A stretch of DNA of 64,000 bases. Origin: Coturnix japonica (lineage: Eukaryota > Chordata > Aves > Galliformes > Phasianidae). Below the pieces are notes generated by a model, which worked only from the letters and a program-made list of their open reading frames with translations, was not told the DNA's origin and made no database searches. Both the position numbers and the translations under genes were made by a program. Where the stretch lies: positions 22,495,736 through 22,559,735 of the forward strand of contig NC_029517.1 of the NCBI RefSeq assembly GCF_001577835.2, written 5' to 3'. Shown piece by piece: positions 44,429-53,029 of the stretch; position 1 is the first letter of the stretch; each line of letters opens with the position of its first letter.

Positions 44429-45755
44429 ACAACAAGTCTGCTTTGAAAGCAATGCCTCCTATTCTGTTAAGGTGACCCACAACATCAGAGATGGATGTTG
44501 GCGACATGGCATAGAAGTTGAACTTTCCCGCTAATATTCCTTCACATTTTGTTGTTGTGAGACAGATGGCAGCAGAAGCGCGGTCTGACAAATCGGTGTC
44601 TAACGTGGAAGCGTGTATGAAGCAAAGAGGTGGAACTGAATTCCTCCATGTAGATAAAATGTCACCCACTGACATTCACTGGATGTTTACGGAGAGCAGA
44701 CAGTGGGTTTTGACACAGCGAGGTGGCGGGTGGTACATTTCAGCAGCGGAGACAGCAACATGAAAGACAAGCCACATTCCATACAGCCACACACAGCTGT
44801 CACGCCACCAAATGAAGAGTACCTCCATCAGATAGTCCATGTGAATCAATGGATTATCATCAGGGAGCTATGTGCAGAGCTGAATATTGGCTTCAATGCA
44901 TTGGAAACAGTGTTGGCCACACTGGAATATCCCGAAGTTTGCACCAGGTGGGTCCCATGAATGCTCACACAGGAAAAGAAAGAACACCATATGCAAGTTT
45001 GTCAGGACCTATTGAACAAACATGAGGTTGAAGGTGATATTTTGCTGGATCACATCATTACCAGTGATGAGACGTGGTGTCACCACCACGAGCCAGAGTT
45101 AAAACAACGGCCAGTGAAGTGGTGACGTGATTTTCCCATTGATTAAAATGATGAGGCCTTCAGTTGGCAAAATGATATGCACTGCCTTCTGGGGTAGGAA
45201 AGGAGCTGTCATGTTGGGTTTCCTGGAACTTGGAAAACCATTGACCCTCACCACTACATTGTGAGGCTGACTAAACTCAAGAGTCAGGCTAGAGAAGAAG
45301 ACACCCCTTGCAACATGTTAATGCACGGCCCCTACCAGTTTGAAGACAGTGAAGGACATTACAAATCTTGTGTGGACTGTCCTACAACATCCACCATATA
45401 GCTCAGATTTGGCACCTTCTGACTTACCATCTGTTTGGACTGAAGAAAGATGCATTGTATGGGCAACATTTTCTTAGCAACACCATTATAGCATCTGTGA
45501 AACAGCGAGTCACCTCTGCTGCTGCAGATTGTTACAAGAGCAGCATGTAGGCTCTTTTTCATCACTGGCAAAAACACATAGGTAATGACAGTGACTATAT
45601 AGAAAAACGGCAGTGTTTGGGGGGGGAAGGGGTGTTTGCTTTTTTTTTAATAGCTGAGAAGTTGCTCTATCAGATAGTGTTATTGTGCTCTTTTTATCTG
45701 TTGCAGCTTCCATGGAAATAAAAGAGAGGCATTACTTTTGGAGCAACCTACGTAG
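44429..45755 (+). mobile_element. Mariner (Galluhop-type) DNA transposon, dead copy
   Basis: Near full-length Tc1/mariner element of about 1.3 kb. The left terminus reads CTGCTTTGAAAGCAATGCCTCCTATT. The right terminus, inverted, reads TAGGTTGCTCCAAAAGTAATGCCTC. Transposase remnants on + include the mariner motif TSDETWCHHHEPE (45060-45098, first catalytic Asp) and HPPYSSDLAPSD (45388-45423, last catalytic Asp region). They lie in different frames, with in-frame stops between, so the gene has several frameshifts and stops and is inactive. Shared termini with 46560-47140 and 62935-63032 show a small family in this window. Confidence 0.9.
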
Positions 45756-46559
45756 ACACCTGTATTCTCAGACTCCTGCACATGGACGTACAGAGTTAAG
45801 CCACTGATCTGTAGCTGTTAGAATTGATACTTACTCTAAAGCACTCACCAAAGGGCTCTGTGGTGAAGAGTCCCAGCCAAGTAGCTCCCAAAGAACTACC
45901 CAGTGATGTGCAAAGTGACAGAGGGCTCTTAACCTGCTTTTGCCCTGTTACCATTTGGAAGCTTTCAGGAAACAGTCTTGTGTTGACCTAGATAGGGAAA
46001 TTCCTCACTCCTTCCCTGATGTTTTGCATAATGCCACGAAGTAGCTAATTTCCTTGTAAACCAAATTACTTAACATCATTTTCTCTCTCATTCATTCTTT
46101 GTTGGAGCGAACATTGTGTGCATACTGATATTAATAGTCAGGCCATATCTGACCTTTGTTAAGTTACAGTTTGTTCAACCTTTGCTCTTTGAAATTCTCC
46201 CTTCGAAGTAGCCAAAGAATAAGATAACTCAGTAAACAAGTCGGTGTGAAAAAGCACAGCACCTCATGCACACGTATGTGATAGACAGACAGGCCATGGT
46301 CCCTGGCAGTAGCACTCCCACCATGCAAAACCAGACTTTCGGGTTTGCCCAGCAAAATGAAGTCTTGCGTTCAGCTCCATGGTGTTAAATACCTGTAATA
46401 TGAGACATTTTGAAAACTTTACCTCTTTCAAAATGCTATGGCACACCATGGGTATGGGTAGACAGAACTCCAATCTGAACCTGATGTGGAAAACAACATT
46501 AAAAAGGAGGAAATAAACACACCTCTACCTCATCTGCTGCCTTCATCGATTCCATTGCT
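45756..46559. other. Intergenic DNA between mariner copies
   Basis: No supported gene or repeat. Confidence 0.5.
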
Positions 46560-47140
46560 TCTGATACGCCACTCTAAAAGTAACACCTCCTATTTATTTC
46601 CATGCTATCTACAACAGATACAAAGAGCACAACAGCACTGTTTAATAGCAAAACTCAGCTGCAAAACACTGTTTTTCAACCCAGTCCCAACTGTCAGCTG
46701 TGCATTTTAGCCTGCGTGCTGCCATCATAACCACCTTCATGGCTGTCCTGAACACAGCTTATCTTTCACATCGCCCTCATCACTGCTGATACGCACCACC
46801 CACTGCCTCACTGTGCTCACATCCACCATCGGGGCTCCATAAACGTTCAGCAAGCATCAGTGAATGCTGCTGGGTGGTGGTTTTTTTCCTCCCCACATGG
46901 AGGAATTCAATGCCATACCTTTGCTTCACCTGCACATCCTGCCCCTCTGCTGCCATATAACGGAATCACAGAATTATCAAGGTTGGAAAAGACCTAGAAG
47001 ATCATCTAGTCCAACCATTACCAATACTTCCCGGCTAAATCATATTCCTCAACACCATATATATTGGTGGGAAGGTTCAACTTGCACAATGTCACGGGCC
47101 CATAATAAGAGGCAGTACTTTCAGAGCAGCCCTTGTGATT
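46560..47140 (-). mobile_element. Internally deleted mariner derivative with nested CR1
   Basis: On + it begins CTAAAAGTAACACCTCCTATTT (inverted 3' terminus of the mariner) and ends AGGCAGTACTTTCAGAGCAGCCCTTGT (inverted 5' terminus). Between them are the inverted 3' UTR and the 5' part corresponding to 44520-44760 of the full copy, while the catalytic core is missing. A CR1 tail at 46966-47062 was inserted later. It is non-autonomous. Confidence 0.8.
46966..47062 (-). mobile_element. CR1 LINE tail fragment nested in mariner derivative
   Basis: Inverted tail CGGAATCACAGAATTATCAAGGTTGGAAAAGACC.. GATCATCTAGTCCAACC. Mariner-derived sequence continues on both sides, so CR1 inserted after the mariner copy. 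Confidence 0.85.
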
Positions 47141-47253
47141 TATGGCTGTTGAACACTCAGACTCTTCAAGCGCACTCGCCTCACCATTGCCCCTTCAGCA
47201 ATGGAACTCGGGGAGATACTTTCACTTCTGGTTACTGTGTCAAGAACACAACA

Positions 47254-47430
47254 AGCAGCGGGGTGAAGGAATGCCGCTTGCAACACCGGAGACCCGAGTT
47301 CGAATCCCCCTGTGGCACAAGTGGTAGAAGTGCCGCTCTGCTACACAGAGGCTCGAATCCCGGGGGTTGGACTCGATGATCCCTAAGGTCCCTTCCAACC
47401 CGCACCAGACTGTGATACTGTGATACCGTG
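47254..47430 (+). mobile_element. Composite SINE-like element, copy A (tRNA-like dimer plus CR1 tail)
   Basis: About 177 bp. The head has two tandem tRNA-like units. Unit 1 carries a B-box-like GAGTTCGAATCCCC (near 47298). Unit 2 carries an A-box-like GTGGCACAAGTGGTAGAAG and a B-box-like GGCTCGAATCCCG. The tail is a CR1 3' hairpin, GGTTGGACTCGATGATCCC.. GGTCCCTTCCAACC, then GCACCAGACTGTGATACTG and ATACTGTG-type repeats. The unit 1 A box is degenerate here. It closely resembles copy B at 47982 in opposite orientation. The structure resembles CR1-mobilised SINEs such as zebra finch TguSINE1; direct identity is not claimed. Confidence 0.75.
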
Positions 47431-47779
47431 AAGCAGGGCTGGAACTCTGACACGAAGCACCGTGAGCTCCTGCAGCCGGCACAGAAGCAGCATCTTGTGC
47501 AGCTGTGCCGAGTGACTCATGAGGGGCAGAGCCGAGGAAGGGCGCACCCTGTGCCGGTTTCGGAGCGGGCACACATCGATGTGCAGGAGGGAAAACCCGC
47601 AAATTGAGCTAAATTGAACCCCGCTAACAGGAGCTGCGCCCTCGCCCTTTACGAAACTATAACCCTTATCTGCAGAACCCTGTTAACTTCCTGCTGCTTG
47701 TAAAACGCGCTGTAATTACAATGTAACGCCAACACCTTCTAAACCCGCAATTGTTCACCACGTTTAACCGCATTTCCCG
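47431..47779. other. Spacer between the two SINE copies
   Basis: No gene is recognised. GC content rises toward the CpG island. Confidence 0.5.
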
Positions 47780-47962
47780 ACAAAAGATCCAGAGCTCAAC
47801 GTCACCGTTGCTGGGAAGGCGGGCGGCGTTTGCACAGGGCGATAAGGAGCGATTGCGGAGGTCTCGGTCTCTAAGCAACCGGTGCGGCCGCCTCATGGCG
47901 ATTCGGCAGCGCGGAGACTCCGGGCCGGCGGCAGCGAGTGGGCGAGGGGCTGCGAGAGGAAG
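47780..47962 (+). promoter_or_regulatory. Upstream CpG-rich segment with possible alternative first exon
   Basis: CpG-rich block with two RFX half-site-like motifs (GTTGCT near 47808 and AAGCAACC near 47873). An ATG in fair context starts MAIRQRGDSGPAAASGRG at 47895, open to a good donor GGAAG|GTAACA at 47962/47963. It could be an alternative C1GALT1 first exon or the first exon of an unannotated transcript. No partner coding exon was identified. Confidence 0.35.
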
Positions 47963-47981
47963 GTAACAGCGGTATCAATAG

Positions 47982-48166
47982 CATCATAGTATCACAGTAT
48001 CACAGTCTGGTGCGGGTTGGAAGGGACCTTAGAGATCATCGAGTCCAACCCCCGGGATTCGAGCCCTGTGTAGCAGAGCGGCACTTCTACCACTTGTACC
48101 ACAGGGGATTCGAACTCTGGCCTCCGGTGTTGCAAGGCGGCATTGCTACCACTGCGCCACCGGGGC
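47982..48166 (-). mobile_element. Composite SINE-like element, copy B (tRNA-like dimer plus CR1 tail)
   Basis: It is the better-preserved copy. On - the head starts CCCCGGTGGCGCAGTGGTAG with a good Pol III A box (48160-48143) and a unit 1 B box GAGTTCGAATCC (48117-48106). Unit 2 follows with GTGGTACAAGTGGTAGAAG and GGCTCGAATCCCG (about 48066). The tail is the CR1-type hairpin and GCACCAGACTGTGATACTG, then ATACTATG repeats ending at 47982. It lies between two CpG-rich blocks, so it appears to interrupt the C1GALT1 CpG island. Confidence 0.8.
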
Positions 48167-48299
48167 ACAGCGCGGTGCGAGGGGTGGGTGCAGTGGGGGA
48201 AACGTCGCGCCGCCCCCCACAGACGGCGCCCACTGACGAGTGTTACCGCCAAGGGTTAAATGCCCGAGTCCCGGCTGGCCGCGCCCCCCCGCTCTCTCC

Positions 48300-48462
48300 G
48301 CCCAATCCTGGCTCTGCAGGGCGGCGCTGGCCGCGGGGCGCCTGGCGGGTGACGCGGGGCGGAGGATGGTGGTGGTGTCGGGTCCGTGTGCGCGGCGCGC
48401 GGCCATCGGCTGCCTGGGGGTCGCGCGGCGGAGCGCGCTCCAGGCCCCCGGCGGCCGCTGAG
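48300..48462 (+). other. C1GALT1: C1GALT1 exon 1 (non-coding), approximate
   Basis: A strong donor CTGAG|GTGAGG lies at 48462/48463 in the CpG island. The 5' end is not visible and 48300 is a guess. If transcription starts upstream of 48366, the exon holds a 31-codon uORF in strong context that stops at 48459-48461, one base before the splice site. Confidence 0.5.
48366..48461 (+). other. Possible upstream ORF in C1GALT1 5' UTR
   Basis: The ATG at 48366 has A at -3 and G at +4. The peptide is 31 aa and its TGA ends one nucleotide before the exon 1 donor. Its presence in mRNA depends on the transcription start. Confidence 0.35.
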
Positions 48463-49194
48463 GTGAGGGGAGCGCGGCGGGGCGGGGCGCGGGGCCGCGG
48501 GCGGGAGGAGAGCGGAGGGCGGCCCGTGTGGGCAGGAAGGAGCCGGGAGGGGCCGCCCAGGGGAGCCCCGGTGCGGGGACGGCGGGGAGCGGAGAGGCCC
48601 CGCGGGCGGACGGGAGGCGCTCGGAGAGCAGCGCTCGGCGGCGGCCGCGAGCCGAAGGGGTACGGAGCTACGGAGCCGGGACGCGGCCTGTCGCCGGCCT
48701 GCGGGGCGGAGCGGGGCCGGGGGTGACCTGTTGCGTGCGGGGGATGCCGCAGCCGCTGCCTGACTGACTGACTGTGCCGCCCGGCCGGCTGCGGGCGATT
48801 CGACTGCGGGCATCCCGGTGCGGCTGTGCGACGCTGGGGAGCGGCCGAGCCGTGCTGGCAGGGAACGGACCTCCACAGAAATGCTTACGCCGTCAGAATG
48901 TTAAACGAAATGGGTTTGGGAAGTGAAACACGTCAGCTGTGCTCGGCTGACAGGGAACAGCCGCAGCGCTCGGTGCAGCGTTTGTGGATGTACAGCTCGA
49001 TGCTAAAAACAGCGATGTGTGCTCCGAGCTTCTGGAAACGGCGGGTCTGACTGAGCAGGAAGCCTCAGTGGCGTTGTACAGCTCTGTGCCTTCTGTGCTT
49101 TGGCTTTACCTGCCTTGTTGTGTCGCTTGACTGTTACAGGCACTGTATAGTGATCATCGATTCCATTGCCAGCGGTGCAGCCCTCAGAGGGCAC

Positions 49195-49258
49195 TGGAGG
49201 TTGGACGTGCTGATCCTTATGGGTGCCTTCCAACGTGGGATAGATATTCTGTGACTCT
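49195..49258 (+). mobile_element. Diverged CR1 tail fragment in C1GALT1 intron 1
   Basis: GGAGGTTGGACGTGCTGATCC.. GGTGCCTTCCAACG followed by ATTCTGTG. It is an old, tail-only CR1 copy. Confidence 0.65.
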
Positions 49259-51011
49259 CCATCCTGTGCTGTTTGCTTTGTGTTGGTGCCTCACAGCTTC
49301 CCATTCACTCCATAAGTAAAGGGACCCAGGGAAGAGCCAGCTGTTGACTATTGAATGTGTTTCCTCATGAAACAACGTTAGACAGTTCTTTGGTCTGCGT
49401 TTAATCCAACATGTTAATTATAAGGTGTTCCTCATAAGCAGGTAGCAGAATGAGTGTGGCATCTCAGGCTGTGGTAAAAGGCTGCTCACTAGGAATGCAA
49501 AGGAGCACAGCAGTAGTGATGGTGGAACCATGGGGGAACCACGAATCTCATTAGAGGAATTAGAGATTAATGGTTGTGTCCTGTCACAGGACAGACATCG
49601 GCCCCTTTGTGTTCCACACAGCACGTCATGAGGCTTCCTGGAACAGCTTACAGGGTTGAGAGGGGTAACTGCCAGCAGAGCATGGGTTGTCTTATGGGAT
49701 GCGGGAGAAGAACATCTTGTGATTGTACAGAGCTTCTTACAAATGCTTAGACCAAAGGAGAGGACCAAGGTGGTTTGCAGAGTAACAGTTATAGGAAAAT
49801 AGATGGAAAAGAGCTCCATCAAGCTGCATATCTAACTGTTCAGTTGGAAGAAAGGACTGTATGCTCATGTATGCATATTGAAGTCTCAGTGCCAGCAACA
49901 GGAGTGATAATGTCAGCAGTAGGGACCTCAGTGACTGATGAGAGAGGGAGTGTCTAAGTGCCACCAGCCGGGTTGGTGACCTGGAGAGAGCAGAGCGGGT
50001 GTGTGTTGGTGGGTCTGCCAGCATGTGATTGCTGGTGAGCATTGGGCTGGGCTGGATGGTGAGCAGGACAGGGGGCCTGGGGCCAAGTATGAAGTGCAGC
50101 TGGGTGTGGGCACGATGCTACTGAGATGAGAGGATCTTGGAGCTGGCAGTGAGAGAGCTCAGAAGAGAATATGAGGCTTGAAGATTGTTTTGGAGGCCCA
50201 TTGGTGCATGTGTGTGAGAGAGGTGACTGGATACCTTGGTTCTCAAAACACAGATTAGAAGCCAAATCTACCATGGCTGCTAAGTTGTGATAGAGTTTTA
50301 AAACATCCATCGTTTTGGCTGATGTGAATTAGGCTACTTACATGAGCGTGTAAGTAGATAAAGAGATTTATTTAAGCTGTCATGATGTAGTAATGGAGCA
50401 CAAGTGTAAGCTTATAGGTAAAGGGTCTTTTTTTCCCTTTCTTTTTAAACTGCATCACTTTTTGAAGTCAGAAGAAGTGAAGATACAAGTAGGAATTAAA
50501 GTGTGGAAGCTGCTGCAGCTACTCTGTGTGCATCCATGGATTATTTCCCCCCCTTTTAAATACGCTGAAGGAAGGCATTGTTTTATCCTGGCACTCTTCC
50601 GTTGCTCATTCCTGGTTCTGAGGAGACCTTTGTGGTGATACGTGGGACAAGTTATAGCACAAAAAGATACCTTCAGTGCAGTGAGTGCTTTCAGAGTCAC
50701 CAGTGCTTGTGTGTCCAGGTTTTCCCTTAAACTGTGGCCAGGGCAGCTCGGAGGGCACCTCATTTAAGTCCCTGGGTTTTCTGTCCAAGTTTATGGCATA
50801 TAAGACAAAGAAATAAAGCAGGACACGTTATATATGACAATATATGACTAAAAACTGTATGTCATGCTTGTTCATATTAAAGAACTAGATCTTAACAGCC
50901 ACAAGTGTAACGATGTGAATCTGGTACAGCCTTTCGACCCCTGAGTTTTTTCTTCCATGTTTTAAGTTGCATTTCCAGTTGCATTTCATTTGTTCTGGCA
51001 GTGTGGAAAGA
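49259..51011. other. C1GALT1 intron 1, unique part
   Basis: No exon or named repeat was recognised. Minus-strand frames around 49418-50310 (up to 134 codons) have no domain. Confidence 0.5.
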
Positions 51012-51194
51012 AGGCAGGGAGTTCCATGGAGGTTGTGGATGCCCCGTCCTTAGAGGTGTTCAAGACCAGGTTGGACAGGGCCCTGGGCAACCTGATCTAG
51101 TAAATGTGTATGTTTGGTGGCCCTGCCAGGCAGGGGGGTTGGAGCTACATGATCCTTGAGGTCCCTTCCAACCCGGGTCATTCTGTGATTCTAG
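51012..51194 (+). mobile_element. CR1 LINE 3' fragment in C1GALT1 intron 1
   Basis: GGAGGTTGTGGATGCCCCGTCC.. GCCCTGGGCAACCTGATCTAG, then TAAATGTGTATGTTTGGTGGCCC, the GGTTGGAGCTACATGATCCTTGAGG hairpin and ATTCTGTG repeats. It is nearly the reverse complement of the 38362 copy, hence the same young subfamily. Confidence 0.92.
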
Positions 51195-52789
51195 TAAAGG
51201 CCCTGTCACAAATTGCAGCTTCTCTCCTCTCAGGTGAGCCAAGTGGCTTCTGGAGGCTCCATCCCAATGGGCACAGCTGCTTTCTGTGCTCCCTGCTTTC
51301 TGATCCAGAGGGAGGTCAGAGAGGCCGGTGTTGGGAGTGGGTGTCGCTGCAAAGTGATTCATGCAGCTCGCTTGGGGCTGGTGCCTTGCAAAAGGCTCCT
51401 CACAGCCAGCAGGGGAAGTGCATGCGGGCTGGATGGGTTGGATGGTGGCAGTGGATCTTTGACCGGTGATTTCCAGAAGGAATTCAGCTCTTCTGTACAT
51501 CAGCAGTGCTGGGTTTTCTTTCTGTGCTGTGGAGATGCTGATGTCACAGGGAGGCTGAAGGGTTTTGCAGTAGAACATCTGAGCACTTGCTCCTGCCTTA
51601 TCCATGGAACAGAGCAGCTGATTGTGTAGGAAGTTCTGCCCCTTTTAAATCCAGTCCTGTTGCTCTGTGCATTCTGTAACTTACTAAATTGGGTTCTGCT
51701 TCTTGTTAAGAATGATGCTAATGGAGGGAATGCCGTCAGCTCATTTGTAAGGTTGTGGCTTGACTCCAGTATGTATTTAAATGTCTGTTTTTCTGTGGCT
51801 TAGTCGGGAATTATTTGAACACATCTCAACCCCTTTCAGAGATGAAGATCTCTCAGGCCTCCATGGCCTGGAATTGGTCTGCAGGTGCTGAATACATATA
51901 AATTCATGACTGTATAAAGCTCATTTTACATAGGTGTAGATCTCGTCTTTGTTTAAAGTTCTTACAGTGCTAAGCCAAGTCCTTTTCTTTTTGAGAAGCA
52001 CAGGTGTGGCCATAGATTATGTTTTACATGACTGGAATACATGTTTTTCGACGTGTAGGAGTGGCCTTGAGGCTGATGTGTTTTGTTCTCTTCTTCCAAA
52101 TACCTTCTAAAAGGGAGTGCTTCTTTACTGAACTTCTGATGTTCTCTTCTTCTGGAAGCCTGTCCTCAGTACTTTTAAAAGTGGAAGGAAAACTGCCCTG
52201 CTTTGAGATCAGAGCAGATTTACTGTTAAAAGTCTTCAATGTCTGCTTGTATTTGGTATCTGTTTAAGAATTCCTGTGATATTCTATATTCTAACTGCTG
52301 GAGTTTAAGTACATCTCATGCCTGCACCCCACACAGTATCTCAACCTGCAGATTGCCTTGGATCATCATCTCTTTGCTTTTTAAGACTTAGGTCTTAAGC
52401 ACAATTTTCTTAAGGCCAAGAGAAGTGAACATGTATTACCATTTTATAATTAAGCTGTTGCACTTCAAAGTATTCTTGTATAAATGTTGTATCACTATGG
52501 TTAAAAAAGAGCTTTCTATATGCACAGGCACTGTTGTATATTCTGTTTGACCTTTATAATTGTAAGCTAAACAATACACAGCTGGGCTTTGGCCCTAAAT
52601 GTGTCTGTACTTCTGTAACCAGTTACATTGCTCTTGTACTTAAACTCCTGTGCAAGCCCACTGGGTATGGATCAGAGTTAGATTTGACATTTCTGCTTTA
52701 AGGTATTTTGTCCTTGATTTCTTCCTGTATGCTAGATTTATGTGTTGAGCTGCTTTAATCTCAACGTGTTTTCCATTTGTTTTTGACAG
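51195..52789. other. C1GALT1 intron 1, distal part
   Basis: No supported feature before the exon 2 acceptor at 52788-52789. A 181-codon minus-strand frame at 51060-51605 overlaps the inverted CR1 copy and is not considered a gene. Confidence 0.5.
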
Positions 52790-53029
52790 TGCATTACCTT
52801 CGGGAAATGGCCTCTTCTAAGTCTTTGATGAACCTTCTGATCTTCAGTTTTGGATCCGCGATAGGGTTTTTCCTGTGCTATCTCCTGTTTAGCATGATAC
52901 TAGAAGAACAGGTTGAGATCCAGCCTCATATTCTTCACAATGATCCTCATGGTCAGCACTCAGAAGATACTGATAACAATCAGCTGCAAGGACAAATGAA
53001 TTTCAATGCGGACTCTGGACAGCATAGAG
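52790..53029 (+). CDS. C1GALT1: C1GALT1 exon 2: start, membrane anchor, stem
   Basis: The acceptor TTTTTGACAG is followed by 17 nt of 5' UTR; coding from 52807 gives residues 1-74 plus one base. The donor is AG|GTATTT, a weaker site than the others in this gene. Confidence 0.96.

Larger units (their letters stand above)
48167..48870. promoter_or_regulatory. C1GALT1 CpG island promoter
   Basis: Very GC- and CpG-rich, with no TATA box seen, as usual for this ubiquitously expressed gene. It includes the probable exon 1 donor at 48462 and the start of intron 1. The 262-codon + frame (47938-48726) and 206-codon - frame are GC artefacts. Confidence 0.8.

Noticed and set aside
44325-44675. 116-codon minus-strand ORF in the mariner copy
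   Set aside because: It is antisense to the transposase strand; the mariner motifs are found on + further downstream.
47290-47360. Possible tRNA gene from the GTTCGAATCC-type B box
   Set aside because: The anticodon and acceptor stems do not close into a clean cloverleaf. The motif is duplicated in tandem and attached to a CR1 tail in both copies, so it is a SINE head rather than a tRNA gene.
47938-48726. 262-codon + ORF across the CpG island
   Set aside because: It runs through SINE copy B, exon 1 and intron 1 without regard to splice sites. The composition is Arg/Gly/Pro-rich as expected from GC-rich DNA, and no domain is seen.
51060-51605. 181-codon minus-strand ORF in C1GALT1 intron 1
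   Set aside because: Its C-terminal part is the inverse of the CR1 copy at 51012-51194 and the remainder has no recognised family.
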